This document shows positions 13,494 to 25,007 of a DNA stretch of 64,000 bases, in pieces. Both the position numbers and the translations under genes were made by a program. The notes beneath the pieces are model-generated. The model was given only the letters and a program-made list of their open reading frames with translations. It did no database searches and was not told the DNA's origin. The stretch is from Synaphobranchus kaupii (Eukaryota > Chordata > Actinopteri > Anguilliformes > Synaphobranchidae), in the NCBI GenBank assembly GCA_029718625.1, contig CM056376.1, forward strand, positions 111,298,259 through 111,362,258, given 5' to 3'. Position 1 is the first letter of the stretch. Every line of letters begins with the position of its first letter.

Positions 13494-13920
13494 TTCAAAT
13501 CAATTCCAGGACCTGAACATCCAGCTGAAGTGGTAGATGTTGTTTTTTGGGTTTTTAAAAATTTGATTCTGCATGTTGGTAAGTCAGATTTGACTTGTTC
13601 TGAACATTGGGGTGACGTACAGTGAAAGTTGCATTTGGACATTTTGCAGAGTCAAAATCAAACCAGCCCTATCTGATTGGCAGACAGGTGTGATGACGAT
13701 GTTTGTTAATCCGCACCTGTGATGGTCCGTCGGTTCTGTGATTGCGCAAGATGCAGGCGTGACTCAAATCAGTACGTCGTGAGATCAAGATCCATACGGT
13801 AGGGCTCCTAGGATTCAAAAAAAATGTAAAAAGGCAAATTCTGTTTTTTTATTCTTCTAAGCCATTTTCCATTTGTTTCCCATTTTCCCCATTTTCAGTC
13901 ACAAACTACCTTAATAAATA

Positions 13921-14752
13921 CAATTACACTCAAAATTATTCAACCCTCTTCACTTTTTGCACACTTTATTGTGTTGTAGATTTTTGCCCATGAATCTACA
14001 CTCAATAACCCATAATGACAAAGTGAAAACATGTTTTTAGAATTGTATAACATGTATTAAAAATCAAAAACTGAAATCTCTCATGTGCATAAGTATTCAA
14101 ACCTTTTGCTTTAATGTATTTTTAAAGTATCATATTTTATATATGGCCGCATATCCTTTGCATACTGCTACCTCCTGAAGTCTGTGACCCATCAACATCA
14201 AAAGACTCTCGATATCTTATTTTCAGGTACTGTTACAAGCGATACTATAACCTCTCTGCATTTGAATGGATCTCTATGGGAATTGGGGGGTGAGACTAGA
14301 TTCAGCTGTAAATTACACTGGTACAGTAGGGAACACATGACTGACGGAATGGCTGTAAGTCATCAAAGGTCTAAGGTATCAAACGAGCCCCAAACCATCA
14401 CTCTACGGCCAGATATGGAGTAGATATGGATGGATCACTTTAAGGGTTTCTTCTCCTGACTTTTTTCTATAGGAAAATGAGCAGTATGCAAAGGATATGC
14501 GGCCATATATAAAATATGATACTTTAAAAATACATATAAAGCAAATGGTTTGAATACTTATGCACATGAGAGATTTCAGTTTTTGATTTTTAATACATTT
14601 GCAAAAATTTCTAAAAACATGTTTTCACTTTGTCATTATGGGTTATTGAGTGTAGATTGATGGGCAAAAATGGCAATTTTATCAGTTTAAAATTAAATCT
14701 ACAACACATTAAAGCGTTTAAAAAGTGAAGGGGGTTGAATAACTTTGAATGC

Positions 14753-14757
<5 letters not shown>
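13921..14757. mobile_element. Fold-back element with arms of about 260 bp, flanked by TA
   Basis: The left arm (13,921 to about 14,170) contains ttattcaaccctcttcactt, cactcaataacccataatga and tatatatggccgcatatcct. The right arm (about 14,485-14,757) is its inverse, with aggatatgcggccatatata and tcattatgggttattgagtg. A unique loop of about 310 bp separates them. TA occurs next to the left end, and an (AT)n microsatellite abuts the right end. The layout is that of a non-autonomous Tc1/mariner-type fold-back element; no transposase is encoded. Confidence 0.82.
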
Positions 14758-14797
<40 letters not shown>

Positions 14798-14824
14798 ATA
14801 TATTATATATATATATATATATAA
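14757..14824. repeat. (AT)n microsatellite
   Basis: AT dinucleotide tract at the right edge of the fold-back element, with two TATTATA interruptions. Confidence 0.95.
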
Positions 14825-14860
14825 TAATGCAAACTTAAGCTAAATGAAGACAAGCAAATA

Positions 14861-14967
14861 TAGGGATGCTCCGATCATTATTTTTGGGGGCCGATACCGA
14901 TCACCGCTTTTCTTTTTAAAGATCGTCCAATACCAATACCAATTTCTTTTATTAGAAATTTATTTTA

Positions 14968-15013
<46 letters not shown>

Positions 15014-15014
15014 T

Positions 15015-15059
<45 letters not shown>

Positions 15060-15779
15060 ATTAGTAGTATTATTGTTATTAGTACTATTATTATTGCTAT
15101 TATTATTATTATTATTATTATTAGTAGTATTATTGGTATTATTGTTAGTATTATGCTTTATAAAATGCAAGGAGAAGATTTATGGATTATAATGATTTAT
15201 TGAGAAAACCACTGAGAAAGGGATTATAATGATTTATTGAGAAAACCAAAAAATGAACAGTCCAACAAGATGCATTTCTGAGCTAACAGTAAAACAAAGC
15301 TCTAAAACATTTGGACAGCTTTTAATTCAAGAAAATGAAAAAAGTCTCTGGATGTGGCTGCATCTGAACAGCTTTTAATTTAAAAAAAAAGAAAAACATC
15401 TGGATGTGGCTGCATTTGAGCAGCTTTTAATATGCTTTTAGTAGCTTATGCCACCAAACTCCGCAACAAGCCTCATTCAAACATTTTTTTCCAGTAAAAA
15501 TTTTTTGACATCACATTTTCGTTTTATTAATTACGTGGCGAGTTTGGGCTCATTGAATGGCGAGATTGACAGAATTTATTCCCCAGACGGAATCAATATG
15601 GAGGCGGAACAGACGGTTGATCGGTCTATCTATTCAGTTTAAAAATACAAACAACAAACTACCATAAATACAATAATGATTTTGATCAAAACAGGACACA
15701 CAATGATTCTGGCTGTGCCTTTGCTTTCTTTTAAAATGTATTTTTACTTTCTGAAAAAGTGGCGAGATTAGGTGCATCC
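14861..15779. mobile_element. hAT-like non-autonomous element (putative)
   Basis: The left end tagggatgctccgatcatta, followed by ggccgataccgatcac, and the right end gattaggtgcatcca resemble the gggatgcaccgat-type termini common in fish hAT-like repeats. The inside is AT-rich. It contains an ATT/AAT palindromic tract and two local duplications: a 41-bp unit at 15,190-15,246 (gattataatgatttattgag) and a unit of about 57 bp at 15,316-15,430 (gatgtggctgcat). No transposase frame is present. The ends are only approximate inverted repeats and no clear 8-bp target duplication was found. Confidence 0.5.
14966..15140. repeat. (ATT)n-(AAT)n palindromic tract
   Basis: About 45 bp of ATT triplets (to 15,015) are followed directly by about 40 bp of AAT triplets (to 15,055), then mixed ATT/AGT triplets to 15,140. 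The first two parts are exact inverse complements. Confidence 0.95.
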
Positions 15780-16002
15780 AAGTTAAACTAAAAATGATGT
15801 TCAGAGAGCAGCATTAAAGGGATAGTATCACGTATCAGAGAGACAGACCGAGATGGAGAGAGCTGTGTTGTTACTGTAGCACAGCTGCACTGCTGACTTC
15901 TCCAGTGTCAGATCCCTGCATAGTTTAGGCCTAATGAATTCCGTTCTGGACGGCTGGGTTTGAACTACTTTACAGGAGATTTATTGAATAGTGTTACGTG
16001 TG

Positions 16003-16219
<217 letters not shown>

Positions 16220-16611
16220 ATGTCTGTAGGTATTGGCTTGTAAAAGCCCATCGTGTTTTTTAACCCCCCCAGTGGGCCTTTCCTCTGCAGATAGGACTCT
16301 GCAGGTGACTTATCGGGCTGCTTGCTTCTGGTCTCGACTGTGGTAGCTGGGGAATCTGGTGTTTTTGGCAATAAACCGCCAGCCAGCGCGGCGTTTCTGG
16401 CCTGCTACCGCATGTAGGAGGAGGACTCCTTAGTTATTGACCGCCATCGCCATGGTTCCCCTGCAGGTTTGAGATGACCTTTGACTTTTGTCTCCAGCTT
16501 GCTGTCTCTCAGTGACCATGTCACTGTTTAATTTACTCAGAGCAGTTCACCCTTATAGAAACAGAATGTTCTGAAGATATATATTATATGTTCTGAAGAT
16601 ATATATTATTA

Positions 16612-16742
16612 TAAGATATTGCAACACTTGACAATATATGGGCAAATATACAAGTCATTACCGCATTCAGGTATTATACTATATACTGTATATGCTACTT
16701 TGAAATATATTCATCACTACTGTATTGCAGTATATTCCATTT
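16612..16742. repeat. AT-rich dispersed repeat, copy 2
   Basis: The phrase agatattgcaacacttgaca, followed by atatatgggcaaatatacaa and tattgcagtatatt, matches 9,838-9,955. It is preceded by a short tandem repeat (atgttctgaagatatatatt, twice from 16,565). Confidence 0.5.
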
Positions 16743-17688
16743 CTATCAGGTCAGGGTTGGGTTCAATTCCAATTCAATTCAGTCAGTCAAGGAAATTAAT
16801 TTCAATTCAATTCATGATTGGAAAAAATGCCCGTAATTTTCTACGAGGATATTCTTTCATTTAATTTCCCAAATTGACTGAATTAAAATGGAACCAACTC
16901 CAGCTGGTTATTTTCCTTCTTTGAGCCGAGTGAAAGCCACTCGTTGGCTGCTCTGCAGTCTGTGTGAGATAACCGTGCGTGGGGGCTTGAACTGTGGCCA
17001 AAAACAGATGTTGTTGCTGTTGGAGCTGGCCTGGGGGTGTGGCCTGGTGGAGGCGTGGCCTTGGGGGCATGGCCAGGCAGATGCAGTCCAGCCCACTGGA
17101 GTTGGAGTCAGTTCTGGAAATGAACCCTTTAAAAATCCTTAGGGCGCGTGCGGGAATTTGTCTGATTGTGTGCCTAATTACCTGAGGTGGCGTTAAGTTA
17201 ATGTCAGTTGGCTTGTGATTGGGCGTGTGGTAGGCATGGTGTTGGTACAGAAAGCGGGGAGCGATGCCAGTGTTAGAGGTGTAGAGGAGGAAATCTCACT
17301 GGGTTAAATTCAGCTGAGGTGAGCATGCACACACACGCCCAAAGGTATATGCAAACACACACACACACACCCAAGGACATATGCACATGCAAACACACAC
17401 CCAAAGACATACGCATATGCAAACACACACACAGTCACCTCTCTCGACCTCTTCCAGAAGAACCGGGGTTAAAGAGCACACTGCTCAGAACCCTCCCTCA
17501 TGGTGGCAGTTAGGAGCCCCTGGGAGGTCAGAGGTCAGCGTACAGTGCATTACTGTATGCCTGTGTGGGGTTACAAATCCACATCTTTCCCATTAAACAC
17601 CTGAGTAAATACTGCATATCTTTCCAGGGAATGTATCTGCTGAGGATTGTTCTACAAATGAGGGCTGTCGAGACTGACTTGGCTGACT

Positions 17689-17963
<275 letters not shown>

Positions 17964-18519
17964 TTTTCTTACGTGCCCGTGCCTGTGCGTGTGTGTGCTG
18001 GTTTAACGTTTCATCCAAAAGTTGGAAGTAATAATAATGAGTTGTCTTGTCCTTCCATAAATTGGTGCCAGTTGTGTGTGAGTTGTGTGCAGATTAAAAC
18101 ATAGCCCACTTGAGCGAGACTTCCCAGGCAGTCTACAGGAAGTGATGAACGGCGTCTAAATCTCCTGTACAGCCTATCCTGTCTCTTAGACTCCGTCATA
18201 AGTGAAAAATACACAGAACGTGGAGATACTCGCCAATTAACTTATCACTGGATGGACAGACCAGGCAGGTGCCCTATGCTTCCATTACAGGTGGCTGGGA
18301 AGAGAAAGCCATCAGCAGATGTTTGAGCAGATTAGATATCTGTCTCCATCCAGTACACCTGGCTCTGTAGGATTAAGATGGAGAGCCCCAGCTGGCTTCG
18401 GTGCTTTATTACAGTACGGGCATGTGGCATCTGATTGAGGTGGAGATCTGTGAGTTGTGTTTCTACATTTTTTTTTACTTGTACCCAGAGGGTCTTTTTT
18501 TTTTGAGGGGGAGGGGGAA

Positions 18520-18650
18520 ATTCTAAAGCAGTTTGGGTTACATGACTTGCTCAAGGGGTAAACCCATAGGACACCGCCTGGGATTTAAACCTGCAATCTC
18601 TGAGTTGAAAACCCAGTTCCCTTATCCACTGCACTACATTGCCTTATCCT
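18520..18650 (-). mobile_element. tRNA-derived SINE fragment, reverse orientation
   Basis: Read on the minus strand it gives aatgtagtgcagtggataag, gattgcaggtttaaatccca and ttgagcaagtcatgtaaccc: the A-box, B-box and body order of the local SINE family. The tail is not recognisable. Confidence 0.7.
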
Positions 18651-18707
18651 TACTTAGCGCTGGGTGAACTAGAATTTTTTTTTTTTTTGAGGAGTTTGGA
18701 GAGTTGG

Positions 18708-18820
18708 GCATCGGTATAGTGTAGTGGTTACTGGAACTGGACATGTGACTGGGACGTTTTAGCCTGGTTAGAATCCTGGCTGGACAAGCGTGCCTGCTAA
18801 ATGCTCATGTGGTCTACAGA
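18708..18820 (+). mobile_element. tRNA-derived SINE, short copy
   Basis: The head gcatcggtatagtgtagtgg, a degraded B box (gttagaatcctgg) and the tail gcctgctaaatgctcatgt are present, with most of the body deleted. It lies head-to-head with the minus-strand copy just upstream. Confidence 0.65.
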
Positions 18821-18852
18821 ATATATAGCCATGTCATGGGCAATGGTCTAGT

Positions 18853-19072
18853 ACAGGATCTCAAACTCAAATCCTGGAGGTCCGCTGTGCATGCTGGTTT
18901 TTGACGTGCTCCTGCACTTAAGTGCTTTACTTTAAGTCATTGATTGGCTAAAGAGTCACAAGGTGCACACTTTGTTTCTAAGACCTAAACTGGCTGCTGT
19001 TTGGAAGGAAATCTCAAAAACCAACAAAGACGGCAGCCCTCCAGGACTGGCGTTTGAGACCCCTGGCCTAGT
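18853..19072. mobile_element. MITE with ctcaaactc...gtttgaga ends, copy 1
   Basis: The left end tctcaaactcaaatcctgga and the right end ccaggactggcgtttgagac are inverted partners. The interior includes cttaagtgctttactttaag and ttgattggctaa. A second copy is at 56,043-56,268. These termini resemble hAT-type fish MITEs; the assignment is inference. Confidence 0.75.
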
Positions 19073-19075
19073 CTG

Positions 19076-19255
19076 TGATGGGATTGGCGAAGGGTAAGGG
19101 TAATGTTTGATTCCCTGATAGGCCACTGCCATTGTTGTCTGCCTATAAAGAGGGCACTTATCCCCCGATTGCTTCAGCAGATTACATCTATCTGGATGCA
19201 GCAAATAGATCATATCCACAATATAAGCTGTGTAAGTCATCCTCATAATGGCATT
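19076..19255 (+). mobile_element. tRNA-derived SINE, divergent copy
   Basis: Family-like phrases are tgtttgattccctgataggc, actgccattgttgtctgcc and tgcttcagcagattacatct. The head and tail are eroded. It follows directly after the MITE at 18,853-19,072. Confidence 0.55.
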
Positions 19256-19299
19256 TTAAGCAGAAAAACAAGTAATACGAATAAACGAAAGAATCAATA

Positions 19300-22200
19300 A
19301 ATAGACTCTAAATATAATTTCAGTTGAAAGCATTGAGCCTTCTATTCATTGAGAAAGTTATAGTCACACTGTAATGTGCTGTAACAGTCTTTAAAGTCTC
19401 AGTTTAATTATAATCATTACTCGGTTGATATATTAGGACCCAATTAGACCCCCCCCCCCCCCCCATCTCATAACCAGGAAGTGGCCCTGGAAACCAGGAT
19501 TTACAAAAGAGGTGTGGGGATAATTGGAGATTACCGCACGCACACATCGCTGGGGCTTCATAGAGCTCACAGCCTCAATCCCTCCTGTCCCACAAACTTG
19601 TACAGATTAGTTTCTGAAGTGTCTCTCATCATGGCTGAGCTGATAGAGACAGAGGCCTTACTGATGATTTCTCTCTTCATCCTTAGTCAGATACCCAGCT
19701 TTAAAACAGCTTTAAAATCCTTCAAAATAAGAGCACAACAGGGCAGAAAAGCATAATTGGTTAAGTTTTGGGAGAATGGTATAGGTAGTGATTCACAAAT
19801 AAATAGGATACCCTGATTACATTTCTGTCACCATTCATTCTATCTTTACTATTATACTGGGCTGGTTCCTCCCGAGATTTCATCCCATTGTGGAGTTTTA
19901 TCTCTTCATGTGTTTTTCTTCCCACTCTGGAGTTTTTATTTATTTTATTTTTTTTTACCTCAGTTGCTTGCTTTTTGGGGGGTTCAGGCCAGGTTTTTTT
20001 CCCCCAATTTTCTTTTGTAATTCCACTGTAAAACGTCTGTAAAAATGTATTGAATTGAACATTTTGTCATTTAAGTGCGAGTGAGAAGTGGGGGACGCTG
20101 TACTGGAGCGCGGTCTGTCTGTTCTTCGTCTGTGTGTACAGTGTGTACAGTCAGGCCCTTCAGCTGATCGGCGTGCTGACGTCTTAATCTCCGCCGCAGT
20201 CGTTGGCGCGTCCTTAATGCTTCGCCCGTGTCTTCATCTGGCCGTACTGAGGAGAGCGACAACGTCAGGAAAATCAAATGAAACGAGATCATGAAGCAAA
20301 GTGCTGAGTGGATTCGGCTCGTCGGGTCTGTTCGCCAGCCACACACTTCTTAATGGGTCCCTGTTTGTTTCAGCTGGTGAAAACGTTAGAGGCCTGTTAG
20401 AGCCTCGCTTTAAGGTTCGAGCCTCGCTGTTCGAGCCTCGCTTTAAATGTTCATTTGGGAGAGGTGTGCATATTTGTAAATGTGTAAGATGTGGAATCTG
20501 GTGGACAGCCTGTTTTACTGGGACGTAACTTAAACGCTGGGATTTTGGGTGACTGGGGGCCATGATGACATCATCCGTCTCCAGGGATTAAGGATCTAAA
20601 CTGAACTGCGCTCTGGAGCTTGAGATGTAGATTTCGTCTTAGCTGAGTAGCTTCTTACTCCATGCGTGCTCTGTTTGGCTAAATAAAAACAATGACAACA
20701 GCAAAAAAAACCTTCATTTTTATCAATAGTAGCAGTCATAAAATCAGGGCTGAATTTTTCCCTTGGGGTGAGAAGCAATAGTAATGCCTGTAAAATGTCA
20801 CATAGGAGATGTGTCCGTTTGTCCTCCTGGCCGTTTTTAAGTCTGTCCAGGAGCGGGGGAGGTTTTTTGTGGATTTGCATTCCTCAGCACCGGCGGCTGG
20901 GTGGCGTTCCCGCTGGAAGGGCAGGCGTTTCGCCGTAACTCCCCTCGGCACGTACGCGACAGGCGCCCCGCCGAGAGACAAAGGCGCTCTACCGCCGGCC
21001 CCCACGTACCACATGCCCTCGGAAAAAACCCCGCTGTATCCCCTGACGTCAGCGAGCGAGCCGGGCGGCGTCCGAGTTCGGGGGGGGAGGGAGTTTGTTC
21101 CCCCCTCAGGCCCCGTCCGTGCCTCTTTTAATCTCACACTCAGTCCACATAAGCCACCAAAAAAAGAGCTGAAAAAAGAGAGGGAAGAAAGCATAAATAA
21201 TACTTATCTCAAAACGGATGTCTGTCATCTCCATGTGGGACAGCCCTCTCTCGTCCCGGGTCTCTGAAAGGGGGGAGGGGGGGGGGGGGTGGTGTAAGAG
21301 ATTCAGGAGGCCCGTCTTTGTTCCTGCTCTGCAATGCTTAATCAGTTTTCATTAGACACCATATTAAAAGTAGGCCTCGGGAGGGGAAAACTTTATGGCT
21401 GAACTCTCTCACTTTTCACAATGAAGAGATGGGGGGGAGGGGGGGAGGGAGGAGAGGGGGGTTTAGGAAGTTGCAGATCGTGGAGAGAGGGCCGGGGGGG
21501 GAGTTTTGGAAAGGCCCGGGTGCGAGGGGGGGACAGGGAGGGAAAAGCTCACGACGTGAACTGGACCGGAGGAACCATGCGTTTTAGAGTTTTTTTTTTC
21601 TTTGCACAAGTGCAAAAGGCTGCTAGCGGTGAAGACGGCGTTATAAAAGTGCTTTGTGCCGCTGGAAGCGGGTGGCTTTTGTCAGAGGTTTTTTTTTGAG
21701 GGGGGTGGGGGTGGGGGGTGGGGTGAGGGGCGTGCCATCTGACACAGTTTGTTCCCCGTCACTGTGTGTGAAGACGGGGCGCACACCCCCCTTTTCCTAA
21801 TGAGTCTGAAGAGTGTCACACACTGCTGAGTTTACCCAGGGGTCAAAGGCATGAACTGGACCGTGTTTCCCCCCGCTCAGCCAATCACGCGTCAGGGATT
21901 ACTCAACAGAACCAGAGACAGAGATGTGATTGGGCAGGGCTGCTTCTGCATTTGTCTTTGCGATGTGGTCGCTCACAGGATGACGAAGATGATGATGATG
22001 CCGAGAATATTTTTTTAGGATTTTGCAAAGACAAAAGCAGGTGTCAAAGGAACATTTTACCTTTCAACCTTTTGGGCTTGAGAAAAGGAAAGTTGCCAAT
22101 TTTGATTCCAGTGTTGATTAGATTTGAGGTTCTCTTTATGTTTGAGAAAGAGAGCGAGATCAGCACAGGCATTAAGCCTCTTATGTTAAATTCCCTATAT

Positions 22201-24519
22201 AGAGCTCTTTAGGACAGGAGGGGAATTTCTCAACAAATGCTCGAGAACAAACGGCCACTGACATTTTGCCTGAAAGGACAATTAAAAAAGGTTTAAAAGT
22301 TTTTACCCTAAGCACTCCTCTACTTTTTTTGGTGAAGTTGATGACACAAACATCAATCCTAACGCAATCCCAGCCAGCGATAACTTTGTGATAAACTTTA
22401 TAAGAGTTTAGAAAAAATAACAAATAAACAAACAAAGAAAACCTTAATCTGGCAACCCCAGACAGTCAACCCTTATCTGTCTTGGCAAAAATGCTGGATT
22501 TAAAAAAAAGTTTTCTTTTAAAGAGTAAATTATCCGGCACTTTCTCTTCCGTCCCCAGTCCTTCTGATAACTGGTGTGTTTACATATCTCCAAAGAGCAC
22601 CACTGAGCAGATAAACCGCAGTGATTCTTATCCCCCTCTCGGCCTGGGCGTGGAAACCACTAAAATATAACATTAACCAGGCTTTATGGGCCTCCTCTCA
22701 TGTCTTAAGTGCCCATTCTGGGGAGTTGAAAGTGGGGGTGGGGGTGGTGGGGTCTTTGTGTGGGAAAGCGCCGCTAGCGGTTAGCGGTGAGCGTGCGCGT
22801 ACCCCAGCAGCGGACAGATGGCATTCGCGGCTCAGGGCTACAGTATGTAGCGGTAGTGCACACACAATACGGTTTATGCGTGGGGTGTACTATAGCCTGG
22901 CACTTGTTGTTTGCATTAATTTGAGTTCGGAGCTGTGAACGTCAGTCAATCTTAACAAGCCTATTCCTTCTTTCCTTCGACTGAATGCGTTTGTCCTGTT
23001 CACTGTACGATGTGTGCAGCGCTAACCATTGTGTGTTTTTTATGTGTGTCTGTGTTTGTGTGTTTGTTTTGTATCCATGCTGAGTGCCACAACTGATGTT
23101 CCTCGAGGGAAAATAATGGTCTTTACACATAAAAAAAAAAAAAAAAGTAACCTTCCTGCAAAACCTCTTCCCTCTCCCCTGGGTCAGACATTGACGGAGT
23201 TACGGTCCGGGTAAATGTAGAGGATTATGGGGGGTGTAGTGTAGGTGACGGGATAGGACTCTGTAGGAATATGTGGTCCCAAAATAGGGTGCTGTTGCCG
23301 TCCCTAATCGGGACCGTTTGCGGTTGTGTGTCCCCCAATCAGGCTGAGCTGGAAGCCACTTAATCCAAGATTCCAGCGCTTGCACGGGTCCGTCCGTTTG
23401 TCTGTCTGTTCGTCCGTCCGTCCTCTCACACTTTAATGAAGAACAGAGGCCCTGTTCCACTGTGCTGTTATGCTTTGTTTGGTACATAATGCCTTTAAAG
23501 TCAGTTGAATGGATAAATGCGCACGTCACAGAAGCAGACTGCCCCCCGACCCCCACCCTAAATCAAAGTCCACAAAGTGGGAAGGCCGTTACCGGGGTGA
23601 CTGCTAGAGGCCTGAAACGGGGCCATCGCTAAATTTAACCTCACTTTGCTGGGTGCACCGAGTGTGTGTGTGCCCTGTCGCTTCCGAACACGAAACGTTG
23701 TCCCCGCCGAAATATCAGCGGGCTAAAAATACACCCTTCCTGCATGCATATCTGAGGCGGTGGGTCTGCTTTAAAACAAAAATGAATCCATTTTTTTGTG
23801 AAAAGAAAAAAAAAGAAAACTGGGACCATACAGCTGGTGATCAGATCCAAGTGCTGACCTGGTCTGAACACACAATTGAACGACCATTCAACAAAATTTA
23901 AAAAAAATAAATAAATAAGATAATGTGGAAGAAATAAAAATCTTCAGATGTTCCTGTTGGACATCGTTTTAGGCTTAATCGTCCTGATCGGGGGGGGCGG
24001 GGTGAAGTGTCTGTCTGAATGTTTTGCCAAACCCCCCCCCCCCTCTGTATTTTCATTGGGCCTCACAGCTAGCGAACGAGCCAAAGGAGTGTACAGTTTT
24101 TCTTTTTTAAGGGTGAGTGAGAGTCGTGGTGAGGGGGGCTAGCCAAGGTCTAGCATGTGCGCTAACTTCCGGAGAGGCCAGGAATGTTTCCAGGTGTTTT
24201 GAAGTACAAACCAGTGTCAACAACAACCACCCCCCCCACCCCCCAAAAAAATGCCAGCACACCAAAGGTTAATCATTAATACAGTTATTGTTTCTCATTA
24301 ATACAGTTATTCAGTGCCATTAAGGAAGGCTTGTTTAGGTTTTAGTAGCTATTCACTACGTCCTTCAAATGCTGCGTTGGTCTGTTTATTTAATGTAATT
24401 GTTGTTGTCTTTGTTTTATTTCTTTTTAACACCCCCCCCCAAGTCCCCCACTTAAGTTACATTTGAAGCCCATTTACTGTTCAGCTGAATTTGCCTCCGC
24501 GTTTGTCAGCATAGTCACT
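19300..24519 (+). other. Unique intronic stretch, no gene seen
   Basis: About 5.2 kb with a 16-C run at 19,449-19,464 and G-rich tracts around 21,080, 21,270, 21,430-21,540 and 21,695-21,725. A frame of 152 codons at 20,809-21,267 has no recognisable domain and is overlapped by an equally long frame on the other strand. No exon is supported. Confidence 0.4.
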
Positions 24520-24868
24520 GAGCAGCCTGAGGTCAGGAAGCAAGGGAAATAAAGTTAATCCAGCAAGTTGGTTCTCATCCTCCGCAGTTTGTTTGCCGCC
24601 TTTATTCCTCCCGCTCAGAGATCCTCAAGTGACGTCCCAGCTTCAGAGTCAACAACCCCAAGTGACATTTAATCTGCGGCGTCTGGTTCTTTTAGCCGCC
24701 CTGTTCCTCTTCGGGGATCCGAGACGGCTCTTCGCCGGATCCTTTATCCCCCCCGCCCAGTTTATCCTCCGTTAAAGAGCTGTGGATAAGACGCTCCATT
24801 TAGCAGCACGACTGCAGTGCTCTGCTTCTCGCTGGCATAAAGAAGCAGGCCTGGATTTCACACCGGCT
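24520..24868 (+). repeat. Dispersed repeat of about 350 bp, copy 1
   Basis: The stretch from cagcctgaggtcaggaagca to gcaggcctggattt matches, in inverse orientation, 35,607-35,972. Shared phrases include agttggttctcatcctccgc, gatcctcaagtgacgtccca and ctgtggataagacgctccat. The last phrase resembles the ggataagagcgtctgctaaa tail shared by fish SINEs and L2-type LINEs, so a retroelement origin is plausible. No tRNA-like head was recognised. Confidence 0.75.
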
Positions 24869-25007
24869 TGTGTGCGTTTCTCTCTCCTCACACCTCTATG
24901 ACCTGTACTGTATGTGCCCGAAACCCCCCCATCCCCCTCCCTCCCACCGTAGGGGTACTCTCATAGTAGCCTCTGGACTGGATGGAATATGCACAAGGCT
25001 ATAAGTA

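Noticed and set aside
20736..21267. Overlapping 152-codon frames on both strands near 21 kb
   Set aside because: G/C-rich sequence with few stops; no motif, no splice context and mutual overlap.
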